DNA of 64,000 nucleotides from Pyrus communis (Eukaryota; Streptophyta; Magnoliopsida; Rosales; Rosaceae). The translations under genes and the position numbers were made by a program. The notes under the pieces were generated by a model. The model was given only the letters and a program-made list of their open reading frames with translations, did no database searches and was not told the DNA's origin. Positions 45,650 to 56,618 of the stretch are shown here, piece after piece (position 1 is the first letter of the stretch; the number at the start of each line of letters is the position of its first letter). The DNA is taken from the NCBI RefSeq assembly GCF_963583255.1, contig NC_084818.1:15626222-15690221 (forward strand), read 5' to 3'.

Positions 45650-46030
45650 TATAGATATTATTGGTGGGAGACGGTTGGGTCTTAAAAGAGAAAAAATAAC
45701 AATAAAAATAAAAAGTTAATCATTAAAAAAAATGAAACGAAAAGTTGGAAGGAAAGAAGAAGATTTTTTATATAGATATTATTGGTGGGGAGACAGTTGG
45801 GTCTTAAAAGAGAAAGAATAACAATAAAAATAAAAAGTTAATCATTAAAAAAAATGAAACGAAAAGTTAGAAGGAAAGAAGGAGACTTTTTTGTTGTGTG
45901 GTGGGGGGTTCTTTTGTTTTGGTCAAACTAGATGGTGGGCTCTTTTGTTTTGGTCAAACTAATTCGAGGGGTCCTTTTGTTTTGGTCAAACTAGATGGTG
46001 GGCTCTTTTGTTTTGGTCAAACTAGATCGA
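45650..46030. repeat. Two tandem repeats: 2 x about 120 bp, then 4 x about 31 bp
   Basis: 45650-45769 and 45770-45890 are near-identical (shared GATATTATTGGTGGG, then TTGGGTCTTAAAAGAGAAA). They are followed by four copies of CTTTTGTTTTGGTCAAACTA (45901-46030). Both lie in the right part of the interrupted DNA transposon. Confidence 0.88.
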
Positions 46031-46314
46031 GAGTCCTTAAAATGAGAAGATTGAATAAAACGATACCGTGTAGGCGTGTATACAGGCCATCTTCTTCTTC
46101 GATGAGTCGTCGGTCTGCATCTGAAAAATTCCAGATTCAAGCATAGCTTCTTACAAACCCTCACCTAGGCTCGGCTAGTCCCGTCTATTCCCGCCTAACT
46201 CCGTCCAAGAAGTAGCCTAACAAGCTTCCTGATTTTCCGACCAATTAAGAATTAGTCATGACGGCAATTCACCGTCTAATGCCTAGTTGCTGCCTAAGCT
46301 GCTTTTTAGAATAT

Positions 46315-46867
46315 TGATACATTGGCAATATGTTTAGTCAAGCAATGGATCCCACCCGCGTGCCACCCCAGCGGACTAACATATTTCTTGACGGAATTCT
46401 AACATATGGACCACGTTAATTTGGGACAATTAATTTCAAGGACGGTATTGATCAATTTTCAATCTCAAAGACCAAAAGAGAACTTAGATTAATTTCAAGG
46501 ACCACTGAGCTCAATTGGAGTTGCATTAGTCGTAATTATTTGTAGGGTTTGACATTGGTTTTATATGAACATGAAACTAAGCTCATTCAATATGGATTAG
46601 GGGTGCAAGTTGGCTGACATTGCAATCCAAATTGAAAATTTCCGTTATGAATCCAAACATTTTAAATTCCAAAATTTTGGATGACAATTGGCATATAAAT
46701 ATCTAATTCAAAATTCTGACTTTTAGATCCGAAATTTCTCAAACTTAGTACTATAAAAAAATTCATGCATTCTTATTTTATAATATTTGTTGTTAGGTTT
46801 AGATTTTTTTTTCCTTTTCTAAATTTGTATATTTAATCATCCTATTACAATAATTTAGGGGATGAGA
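46315..46867. other. Intergenic stretch
   Basis: It contains a few short repeats of AATTTCAAGGAC at 46430-46505, possibly a MITE remnant. No gene was seen. Confidence 0.4.
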
Positions 46868-49095
46868 GTTTTTGTGATAGCCCGTTCCGAATCATTTGTA
46901 CCGTAGATGTGAAATGACGATTTTATCCCTAGACGTTAATTGGCGTCGTAAAGTGTTGTTTGTTTTGTTTTGGTTGGTGGGCTGCCATTTGGAGAACACA
47001 CACACACATACACCCGTGGACCTTTCTCTCTCCCTTCTCTATCGGACTTTCTTCCATTTTCTTCCATTTCCTTTGCAAGTGTACGGACAACCTCTATCCA
47101 ACCATTTCTAGCACGGATCGTGTTTATTGTTGGTGTTTTTGGACTCATTTTGAGCTTAGGAGTCGATTTTGGTGTTGGTTGGACTTGAAACCTTCGAAAT
47201 CCCGAGAACCATGGAACCCAGTTTTGGTGCACTGTTCATGCACTCGTGATCGTGGATGTTTCATCAAGTTTTGAGGTTGTAGGAAGCTTTAGGACGTCTT
47301 CACGAAGCTTGGGGAGTAATTTTGAAGTGTTTTGGACGTCAGGATAGCGAGTTCTAAGGTTGGCCGGATTTTGTGGAATTTCTCCGGTGAGATTCCGTTA
47401 GATTTAAGTTCCAAAAGTGGTAAGGTTTTGTTCTACTCATTGTAAGCTTCATTTTGGTACAAGTTTCATGGAATTTGGTTAAGAAATGAAGAAGATATTA
47501 AGGTTTGAAGTTTTTCTAGAAATCGGTGAAATTTCGAGTTGTAGACGGTGGCGCTGATGGCGGTGGATGGCGGCGACCAGCAAGGCTCACCGGAGAAGGA
47601 GGCGAATATTCTGTCAAAGTTAACGGAATATTCTAACGGCATCAGGTAATGGCCGTTAACTTCTGTTAGGGTTTTAACGGAATATTCCCTAATGGCGTTA
47701 GGGTCTCTACACGAGTGCCAGACATGTGCCCGCGCGTGGCCAGCGCGTCTGGCCGTGCCTTGGCCTACGCGTGGCAGCACGTGAGAGGTCGGAAAATTAT
47801 TTTAAAAATATGGGGGTGTTCATGGGATTGAGTAGAGCACGTTGGTATATTCAAACACACTATTTGAGCAATGTATGAGAAGTTATTACCTAAGGTTGGT
47901 TATGTGTGTTAATTTGATAGTTTTATAGTTGTTTCGCATATAGGTGAGGACTATCCGGAGGACGAGCGCATCCACACGAGGCCTAAGGCTTACGATCCTT
48001 CTACGTATCAGTGAGTGGGCTTTTGTTTTCAGTATATATATTGATTGGTATCTTTCCAAAAATTACGTTTTAATGGTTTTATAATTGAAATGTCATGTCG
48101 AATATCGTTGATATTATTATTGTGATTGTGTTGGTTATGCTTTGGTGCTGCGGATGCTCAGGTAAGTCAGGTAAGTATGTTGTTAGTGATAGATGTGGTG
48201 TTGATGAGATTGAGTTATAGCTTATATTCCTGCACCTCGGTGATTGTGCTCTGCCAGAGTAGGGCCTAGCCTTTACGTGATCGTTCATCTCCCGCACTGT
48301 ACGTTTACCTTGGATCCAAGGCAAGTGCCAGCCTGTCGTACATACTACTCTAGGTGGTTCCAACTTGTAGGTGACTTACGATACATCGCACAGCCTTCAC
48401 GTGATCGTAGCACTGAGCGTAATTAGATACACCAGCTTGTCATACAGACCACTTTAGGTAGTTCCGACTCGTGTGTAGGATAGTGGTTGAGGAGCTATAG
48501 ATTCAGTCGTACATGTCACTTTAGGTGACTCCGGCTGATGTACTGATATTACTGACATATTATGATTGTTTTATATCACCTGCTTGATGTTTATACTATT
48601 TATTTGGATATTCTAACATGGCATATTCTGGCTAGCATGATTTGATATACGAGTACGTATAATATTTTCTGGAAAGTATACGGGTTTTACAAAGAGGGGT
48701 TATTACTTGATATTGAAATGGTTTGAAAAACAAACTTTGTTTTGCCCACTCACGTTTTCTGTTTTGCGCCGCTTCAAGTTTTAGGTAGCCAGGACGTGGG
48801 TGACGAAAGAGGCATCGAGGCATTTCTGACAGAGCACCCACCATGTAGGACTTTCAAGTTAACGCTTGTGTAGTATTGTTTATTCTAGACTGCACCTAGG
48901 ATACTTGAACTTTTACTTTGCATTTCTCCTTCCATGTTTGTCACTATCACTCACTGATCTTTTTATTGTTAATTATATTGTTGACTTTATTTCCTCGTAT
49001 TTTCACTCTTTTACTTCCGCATTGCGCAATTGGCTACGTCACCTTCACGTGACGACCAGCACGCCCCAATTTTTGGATCGAGGTGTGCCAGTTTC
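46868..49095. mobile_element. Solo LTR (46873-49090, 2218 bp) with GTTTT/GTTTC duplication
   Basis: It starts TGTGATAGCCCGTTCCG at 46873 and ends GATCGAGGTGTGCCA at 49090. It is flanked by GTTTT (46868-46872) and GTTTC (49091-49095), a one-mismatch duplication. Large LTRs with CCCGTTCCGAAT-type starts and GATCGGGGTGTGACA-type ends are familiar from plant Gypsy elements. Degenerate internal repeats of CACTTTAGGTGNNTCC lie at about 48335-48540. No internal domain is present. Confidence 0.75.
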
Positions 49096-50294
49096 GAACC
49101 CTGTAAGTATGGATAGAAATCCAACACCCTATCTACTAGGATATTGGACCACATGCAGTTTATCTTGTCTAGTATGATTTTATGTCATACATACTTGTAA
49201 TAGCCTACAAATATCACAAAAATTCAAAATTCAAAAAAAAAAAAAGATTGAAAATTTGTAAAACATTGCAAAATGTAGAAGATCCGAATTATGTTCCGAA
49301 AATTTTAATTCCCAAACCTTTTGAATTGACATTGGAATGCTTATTTCCATACGATCCGACACAAATACTATCGATTCCAAACATTCTGATTACATGAAAT
49401 TTCTAAAATCAGAACTAAAATTTGATTATGAAACTTTTTAAATTGGTATTGGAATGCTTATTTCCAAGGGAACTTTAACGAAAAGCTATCGGTATTGTTC
49501 AGTTTAACGAAAAACCACATTTTTACACTAAAAAGTCAAACTTGGTACTATTCCCTTTACTATTTATTTTGTCATTATCGTTAAAACTCAAAATTTTCAA
49601 ATAATTTTCATTAGTTTTCTTTATTTCCAATACGATTCCACCGTAAATGGAATGAAAGAATTACTTCATATAGTTTCCACTGTAGTCTTAGGCTTTAGTG
49701 AGTCATGCACTTCCTTTTTACCATTACACCGTAGTACTAAATGACAATCTGCTCTTGAACTTAAGACTCGGGGCGTTGCATGCTCGATTTAGTAAGTTAT
49801 CTTGGACAATTATTTTGATGAACTATCATTAAACTAAAATGAATTTGTCATAGAAAAAACCCCATTTGATAAAGGGCCCAAGCCTTTTGATAAAAAAAGG
49901 AAAAAAGGACGCAAGCCTAAAAAAATACAACAAATCTAGAGCATGCACCAACTGAACTGTTAAGCTGCTAGTGTCAAATGGTTCATTTTGATTTGTAAAT
50001 ATTTTTCCCAACTTCTAAAGCAACTTATTCATTTTTCATTGGTGTTGGTTATTTGAATACCAACTCAGCCGTCAAAACAAATTAGACATATCTTTTGACA
50101 CCACATACAAGCAAACATAACCAAGAAATGGGCATTTCTTCAAATTATTAGAAATTCAAGCCAACAGAGAAACGTGAAATCTCTCATCAGAAAAATTATT
50201 ACATCCATATACACATAACTCAATAATCTAAAGCACTAAAACAACAAATCAATTAAACCAAAAGCTGTAATTTACGTTATCATCGCTATCACTC
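49096..50294. other. 3' flank of the zinc-finger gene and intergenic sequence
   Basis: A segment at about 49480-49630 (TTAACGAAAAACCACATTTT...) looks like a dispersed MITE-like repeat related to one near 21640-21780. The last 200 bp or so may be the 3' UTR of the STOP2-like gene. No further gene was seen. Confidence 0.4.
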
Positions 50295-51347
50295 TTACAA
50301 ATCAGTCAACATATCCTTCCAAAAATAGTCATCAACCGACCCAAACCCATCAAGCAACTCATCAGAAAACTCAATATCCTCGTATATATTCGGAATTCCC
50401 TTCGCCGACGTCGTCATGCCCTCCTCCTCCTCCTCCTCCTCCTCCTCCTCATCCTGCTCCATAGCTGTCACAACCTTACTCCCACCACTACTCTTCTCGT
50501 CATCTACCGCCGGCATGTGCCCTTCGAACAGCGCCATGTGCCCGAACAGCTTGCTCTTCCTCGAGAAGTTCGTGCCGCACGTGCACCGCCACCTAGCCTC
50601 GCCGCAGTGCTTCAAGTGGCTCTTCAAATCCGCCACCACTGAGAAGCTCCTCTTGTTGCACCGGTTGCACGAGTACATTTTTGGGCAGTGGCTCCTCTTG
50701 AAATGATTCTTCACGCAAATCACCGACTTCAACGGCCGGAACTTCCCGTGCGCCTTGTTCCGGTTGCACCCGACGTACGGGCACGAGAACCGGGAATTCC
50801 TGCTCAACTCGGCCGGGGTCTTATCCGGTTTGGTCAACGCCTCGGGGGTCTTGAACCGGTTCCCGTGGGCCCGCATGTGCATTCTCAAATTCGCATCTCG
50901 CTTGAAACCCTTCCCGCAAATCTCACAATAATGGATGTGCTCCGCCAGCAGCTCCATCGCGTCCACCTCCACAATCTCGCCGCCGTCTGCGTCATCCTTT
51001 CCGCAATCGTTCACTTCCATCTCTTTCTTGACCTCGGAAGCCTCGATTTTAGCAGAGTGTGTTCGGGTCGGGTCCGATGAGGGTATCAGGTTCTGAGAGA
51101 AAGCCAACAGAGCGGCACCGTTTGAGATGATTTCGTGGATGGCGGAAGCGATGCCGGCGGAGATCATGTCCATCTGGTCCTTGCTGATTAGAGCGTTGGT
51201 GTGGATTGATTCGGTGAGGAAGCTTTGCAGCGAATCCATTCTTGTTCGGACCATCGAGAGATTGCGGAGCGGGGCTGCTGGACCCTCATTCGTAGACTGG
51301 ACGAGGTTCTCCGGCGGAGTAAGAAACGGTTGACCTGGAAACGACAT
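50295..51347 (-). CDS. STOP1/STOP2-like C2H2 zinc-finger transcription factor, 350 aa
   Basis: An intronless 350-codon frame runs from ATG at 51347 to the stop at 50295. Four zinc fingers lie in the middle. Finger 1 is C141/C144/H157/H161 (CEICGKGFKRDANLRMHMRAH). Finger 2 begins at C189, with H215/H220. Finger 3 is C227/C230/H244/C248, and finger 4 is in WRCTCGTNFSRKSKLFGHM. This arrangement, with the MRAHG.RFKTPEAL linker, is characteristic of the STOP1/ART1 family. In that family, nuclear factors control proton and aluminium tolerance genes such as ALMT1 in roots. Its length is closer to Arabidopsis STOP2 than to the longer STOP1. The C-terminal part holds ten consecutive glutamates (300-309) and ends FWKDMLTDL. 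The gene is GC-rich relative to its flanks and looks intact. Confidence 0.92.
   Translation of the reverse strand: MSFPGQPFLTPPENLVQSTNEGPAAPLRNLSMVRTRMDSLQSFLTESIHTNALISKDQMDMISAGIASAIHEIISNGAALLAFSQNLIPSSDPTRTHSAKIEASEVKKEMEVNDCGKDDADGGEIVEVDAMELLAEHIHYCEICGKGFKRDANLRMHMRAHGNRFKTPEALTKPDKTPAELSRNSRFSCPYVGCNRNKAHGKFRPLKSVICVKNHFKRSHCPKMYSCNRCNKRSFSVVADLKSHLKHCGEARWRCTCGTNFSRKSKLFGHMALFEGHMPAVDDEKSSGGSKVVTAMEQDEEEEEEEEEEGMTTSAKGIPNIYEDIEFSDELLDGFGSVDDYFWKDMLTDL
50421..50450. repeat. (CTC)10 microsatellite inside the zinc-finger gene
   Basis: Ten pure CTC triplets on the plus strand encode the Glu run 300-309 on the minus strand. The run is uninterrupted, so its length may vary between alleles without shifting the frame. 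Confidence 0.95.
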
Positions 51348-51487
51348 CGTGCGGACACAATCTCAAGACTCCAACAGAGTTCTTTTGGTCAATACTTAAT
51401 TATGAAAGGTTTGCGACACATATGAGAAGAAACTACCACAAAGATGGGGGCCACCGAACAAGTGGGCCAAAGGTAGGTAGTTCATCT

Positions 51488-52330
51488 GGAACCGTTGAAT
51501 GAGGTGGGGATACGTGGGCCAAAGACAACAGTGGCCGGCGAATAATAGGAGAAATTTACTAGTATGATGGGAGCACGAGTGCTACATCAGATATTTTTAT
51601 ATGATAAAATTTTTTATTTTTTATGTTACTAACTTTTGCACACACATATCCTCCTAATTTTACAGTAACACGTACCACTCTATATTTCTATCACACTTAA
51701 TAATCTCTCGAAGTGGGTTGATAGCAAGTAACAGAAACAGATACATCTTCTCCGCAATAGTTTTAGCCTTTAGGTCTTTTTATTAACCAATAGTTTTAGG
51801 TTTTTTTATTATCCAATAGTTTTAGGTCTACTAGGAAATAATCCTGCAATTTAGTATTACAGTTTAATGATATTCTTTTATAACTATTGAATGAGGTGGA
51901 GATATGTGGGCCAGAGAGCAACAGTGGCCCTCGAATAATAGGTCGTGTGGACCCCAAAGTGGGTTGAGTGCAAGTTACAGAAACATATACAATCTCGTTT
52001 AGATGTGCTTTTAAAATGACTGAAAGCGTTTTTGGTAAAAATATATTTGGAAACAATCCTTAGTAAAAATGTTAGTAAATCCTCAAAAAAGCACTTAAAG
52101 TGCTTCCTAGAAGAAACATATATCTGGTGCTTCATGTAAAAAACACTTAAAATGCTTTTAGAACCCAAAAACAATTTTTTAAAAAAAAACGCTTTCAGTC
52201 ATTTTAAAAATACATTCAAACCAGCACATCTTCTCTGCAATAGTTTTAGGTCTTTATTTTATCCAATAGTTTTATGTCTTTTTATTATCCAATGGTTTTA
52301 GATTTAATAGTAAATAATACTACAATTTAG
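51488..52330. repeat. Diverged tandem duplication upstream of the zinc-finger gene, with a MITE in one copy
   Basis: Copy 1 (about 51488-51880) and copy 2 (about 51882-52330) share GTTGAATGAGGTGG-type starts, CAACAGTGGCC, AAGTGGGTTGA, CTGCAATAGTTTTAG-type sequence and the end CAATTTAGTATTA, in the same order. Copy 2 is interrupted by an inverted-repeat element at 51997-52221, whose ends are GTTTAGATGTGC and complementary GTTTGAATGTAT. Inside those ends is the palindromic pair AAAATGACTGAAAGCGTTT and its complement. The region begins about 140 bp upstream of the STOP2-like ATG. Confidence 0.75.
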
Positions 52331-52334
52331 TATT

Positions 52335-52478
52335 AAGGTATAGTGGTAGTAAGAGGTTTTAGATTCGATTCTCGCTAAATACGAATTTGAATCATATTAT
52401 TGCTAGTTCATTATAAGGCTAAACTCACATTCCTCATCTTAATGTAAATAATATCGTTTGTTTGAAAAAAAAAAAAAA
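52335..52478 (+). mobile_element. tRNA-derived SINE, plus strand
   Basis: A head with TATAGTGGTAGTAAGAGG (A box) and TAGATTCGATTCTCG (B box) is followed by GGCTAAACTCACATTCC and the 3' end GTAAATAATATCGTTTGTTTG with an A tail (about 52463-52479). It belongs to the same family as 22546-22730. Confidence 0.75.
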
Positions 52479-52904
52479 AAACTAATCCGAGAATACTGTG
52501 TATATAAAGGAAGGCGCAAACAAAGAAGCTTCAATTCCAATATTATATGTTACAAGTTCATTGCATCAGGTGAAGTGCTTTATTGCGCAAGCCACATCCA
52601 AACCAGAAACCCTTTGGATTCTTGAAGCTTTCAATAATTACCAGGTGCTTAATATTCAAAGTCGAGGGTGCTGTGTAACGGAGCAGAGGGACTATTCATA
52701 GATAACGTCAATTCTTGCTTATAAATTTTGAGTGACACTTTCCAAATAGACGGTGGTCAATGATTCCACCGACAAAAACTATCTAATTTCTAATTTAAAA
52801 ACGAAAAATTGCTAAACGCTAAATGCTAAGAGATTACATTTTCATATCAAATTGGTGTCTCATTTGTCCTGTTGTGTGTCAAGTGATGTGTACAAGTTAC
52901 ATTA

Positions 52905-53940
52905 ATTAAAAAATACTTTTTATCCAAAATGATCCTTGAGATTTGCATAACACATCACTTTGGTCTTTGAGATTGAAAATCAATAGAAATTGTCACTGAG
53001 ATTGTCGATCATCCATTATTTTGGTCCTTCCATTAAAAACTCTATTAAGTGTCCCAGAGCTCTTAACCGAAAGTTTGAGCAATTTTGAAAGCTTTGTAAT
53101 TTAATCGTTTCTTAACCAAATTCGACTCATAATATATCAAAATGAAGATAGGAAAGTGTAGAACAAGATTATACCAATTTGGAAGCTCAATGGTTGCAGG
53201 AGATGGTCGGAAAATAGCCTAAAAAGTGACCGGTTCGCGGAAAAACTGAAAAACTCACCGGAAATTAGGTAAATTTTAAACATTAATAACTTCTTCAATA
53301 ATCAACGAAATCAAGTGATTCAATAACGAAAATCATACTTCTCAAAGAGATGAAGAGAATGGTACCTTTCTAGATGGCTAAATCATCGTGGTTTGGCCGG
53401 AAAACAGCTCGAAAATGGCTGTCATGGTGATCAAGTTAGCTACTTTCAAGCTGTTTTTCGGCCAAACCACAACGAGTTTGCCTTCAATAAAGGTACCATT
53501 CTCTTCGACTCGTCGATAAGTATGATTTTTATTTTTGAATCACTTGATTTCGTCGTTTCTGAGTCACTCAATTTCGTTGAGTATTGAAGAAGCTATGAAC
53601 GTTTAAAGTTTACTTAGTTTCTGGCGAGTTTCCCAATTTTCCCGAGGACCAGTCACCTTTCAGGCTATTTTCCGGCCATCTCCGGCCCAAATAGGTATGT
53701 ATAATCTTGTTCTACACTTTTATATCTTCATTTTGATATACTATGGATTGAATTTGGTTAATAAACAATTGAGTTATGAAGTTTTGAAAATTGCCCAAAC
53801 TTCCAGCCAAGAGTTTTGAGACACTTAACAAAGTTTTTAACAGAATGACCAAAATTATGGATGGTGAACAATCTCAAGGACCAAAGTGATATGTTATGCA
53901 AATCTCAGGAACCATTTTAGTTAAAAAGCCATTAAAAAAT
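52905..53940. mobile_element. 1-kb foldback element (52915-53930) with 10-bp duplication, Mutator-like
   Basis: ATTAAAAAAT lies on both sides (52905-52914 and 53931-53940). The arms are inverted over most of the element. Left CTTTTTATCCAAAATGATCC corresponds to the complement of the right end, CTTTTTAACTAAAATGGTTC, then GAGATTTGCATAACA in both. Deeper pairs include GAATGGTACCTTT against AAAGGTACCATTCTCTTC. A 9-10-bp duplication and long inverted arms fit a nonautonomous MULE. The low complexity of the duplication leaves some doubt. No coding sequence is present. Confidence 0.75.
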
Positions 53941-55964
53941 TATCTGATAGAATGTTTAATTATGTGCTCTCATAACTTTGACTTAAACCATATTGGTCAA
54001 TTTAGCTTAAATAGTAAAGCAGCCAATGTGTATTTTATGTCTAGAAAGTGAGATAATATGGTTTTGCTTAACTAACACATGATAGTCGTGTGCTCAAGTC
54101 CACAAGTCTATCTTTGATTTTCGTCGTCAAACATGATAGTCGTGTGCTCATGTAAGCGTGTGTCCCCTACAATATAAGCTCTATTTTTTCAAAAAATTCT
54201 AGGATGCTCCATAATACAAGATATTATGAACTTTTTAATCGTTAGATGTTTATTGGTGAATTATAGTTTGCATTCTCAAATTTGAGTGCGGTTGTAACTT
54301 CATATAAAATTTTAAAAAAAAATTACAATCTCCTATACAAAATTGTGTTTTGATTACAATGATATACATCCGTTAGTCAATCCGTTCAATTGACGGTTCG
54401 GTGAAGATATGGCAAATGTAATTCCATATGTTTGCTGATGTAGTTGCCATATTTGCGCCATACGGAGAAAAACAAATTAAATCTTAAAAAATGTGAAAAA
54501 AAAAACAGAAAATTCAATTACAAATACAATTATTTGGAGAACAAAATATGGCAATTAAGGATTGGATTCATGAGGTTTCATTATCATCATTCATCATCTT
54601 GCTCTTGTACAGACAGGTTTCATCATCCTCATCTTCTCGTAAATGAATATATGAATTAAGGATTGGCTTAGGGTTCGATCCAAAAGAGAAAAGGAAGCCA
54701 ACCGTTCGAGTACCAGATTCCCAGTTTACTCCAATTCGAAATATCAAAGTCCATCGACAACTCCAAAGTCGAGGCATCAACCACGATTCGAAAGCCACTC
54801 CTCTCCTCCTATATTTTAAATCAGCTGGTTTAAAATCAATGGACACAATTTGTCAAGGGGTGCCATGAGTTTTATATAAACTCAAGCACACTCCACTCTG
54901 TGTTTTTCCGTATCATATCTAAGTTATGCCTTGAGAGAGTACAAAACATTCAAAGTTCGCTAGAGTCCGAAAATTACAATGCTTTGAGCTCGGATTATAG
55001 ATTGTTCAATCTTGAGAGATGGATGCCTAGCTACTGAACTACAAGCACAAGAGTATGGGTGAAGTTCTATCTTTAGGGCATTGCATTTATGCAAGCCTCA
55101 ATCTCCAAGTTTGTCAGTATTTCTTACTTTCTCTAGTTGTTTTTCAATTAATCTTGCACACAATTGATATTGTTATTTTCTTTATGATTATTGTCACTAG
55201 AATCCTTTTATTATTCTCACATTTTCTGTTATTGCTCCAACATGCAGAAAATGGAGAAACTAATAGAAACTGAAACGGATGTAGAATATTGCAACGAAAT
55301 TGTAATTTTGTGTATGAAAGTGCAATCTTTTAAAGATGATTTGTGGGTTTGCAATTACACCTAAACTTGAGAGTGCAAAATTTTATTAACCTATATTTAT
55401 TTATGTGCTTTTGACTAAAGAACTAATGGTTAAAAGTTGAAATTATCAAATACTACACAGTACCATAAAAAAATTTCATATTTTACTTCCTACCTACCAC
55501 ACAAGTAACAAAACTTTTCTTCATGCGAACCAAATCGTTTATGGTTGATTTCACACACTTTCCTAGTGACATGTTTTAACATTATAATTTACTGGTCATT
55601 AAGATTCGAGTTTTGAATCTCTTTCAATATTGAGACAAAAACTACATAATCAAAGAAGTAGTTGGCACGGAAAAAGCATAAACATTGATCTTTAATAGTA
55701 AAAAAAACCATATTATTATTATAGAGACAATGCACTAATCTTGTGATTGTTTCAATTAGTGGTTAAATGTCTGCATCATGTTCATATTCTACTAATTTTG
55801 GATGCTAATTTTCCAAGTAACACTTATTTAAAACATTGATTTTATGGTTATTTTAAAGATTCAAAGAAATCAACAATAAAAACCGCGCACTACGTGGACA
55901 TCATTTATTTTTCACAATTTTTAATTCGCTATTTTCATTTCAACATTTGAAGTATAGAGGGATA
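53941..55964. other. Intergenic stretch
   Basis: About 2 kb of AT-rich sequence with no recognised gene. A short local duplication of ATGATAGTCGTGTGCTCA occurs near 54078 and 54131. Confidence 0.4.
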
Positions 55965-56080
55965 TTTTAAGCGAATTTGAAGCACATTATTGTTAGTTCA
56001 TTGTGAGATTTAGCTTATTTCCTCACTCTCTAAGTGTAGATAATATCATTTGTTCAAAAGAAAAAAAAAAAAAAAAAAGC
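55965..56080 (+). mobile_element. 5'-truncated SINE copy
   Basis: Only the 3' half is present: CATTATTGTTAGTTCATTGT, then GTAGATAATATCATTTGTTC and an A tail (about 56058-56079). It is the same family as 52335-52478. Confidence 0.65.
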
Positions 56081-56353
56081 ATAGATGGGTATTTTGGTAT
56101 ATACATATATAGATAATCCTGTAATACCATCACGGACCATTTCCAAAGAACCGAACAAAACATATCTATAGGCCTTTAGTTGGGCCTCATGGTCCAGTCC
56201 AACCATTGACTTAGCCTCCTACTCAGTGGGCTTTAGTTCCCCATTCTCTAGCAGTCTCTTGTACTATGGGGATTTAATCTTCCACTATTCATCCCACTGA
56301 CCCAATTTTAACGGGCGTGAGCTTTTTATTTAGGTTTTTCTATTAGTAGTTTA
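56081..56353. other. Sequence between SINE and Copia
   Basis: No feature recognised. GTTTA at 56349-56353 is the candidate target duplication of the Copia element. Confidence 0.35.
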
Positions 56354-56618
56354 TGTTGTGGTTTATTTTAATTTGACAGGGCAGAGAGAGGGCACACGAC
56401 AGAGAGAGAGAGAGTAAGGAGAAGGATATGTGTTTGTAGGGTTGTGCAGAGGATATGTTATTTCCATTACACAATGCCTTTATTTATAGTAATAAGGGAG
56501 GGAAGAATCCTTCTCCTCCAAGGAATACAAGTCCTAATCGAAATAATAACTAGTATCAAATCCAATCTAGGATTTATAAAATCACACTTAAATACAATGT
56601 TTATAACACTCCCCCTTG
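56354..56618 (-). repeat. 3' LTR (56354-56608) and polypurine tract of the second Copia
   Basis: On the minus strand the LTR starts TGTTATAAACATTG at 56608 and ends ACCACAACA at 56354. CTATAAATAAAGGC gives a TATA-type promoter, as in the other Copia. The purine tract CAAGGGGGAG lies immediately upstream (56609-56618). The LTR end is chosen from the TG...CA rule and is less certain than the start. Confidence 0.7.

Larger units (their letters stand above)
37865..46314. mobile_element. DNA-transposon-like element interrupted by a Gypsy-type insertion
   Basis: The left end GGTTCTAAAAAACACTAGGC (37866) and the complement of the right end, ATTCTAAAAAGCAGCTTAGGC-like (46312-46292), form imperfect inverted termini. 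Both are followed inward by the same GC-rich CTAGGCGC-type motifs as the element at 3808. The element is split at 38095/45461 by the Gypsy-type insertion, so its own body is about 1.1 kb (37865-38095 and 45461-46314). The target duplication was not resolved, and the superfamily is uncertain. Confidence 0.5.

Noticed and set aside
46896..49177. Several 70-104-codon frames within the large LTR
   Set aside because: They overlap on both strands, have no recognisable domain and lie inside a solo LTR.
50416..51080. Plus-strand frames with serine runs over the zinc-finger gene
   Set aside because: Antisense shadow of the STOP2-like gene; the serine run is the (CTC) repeat.
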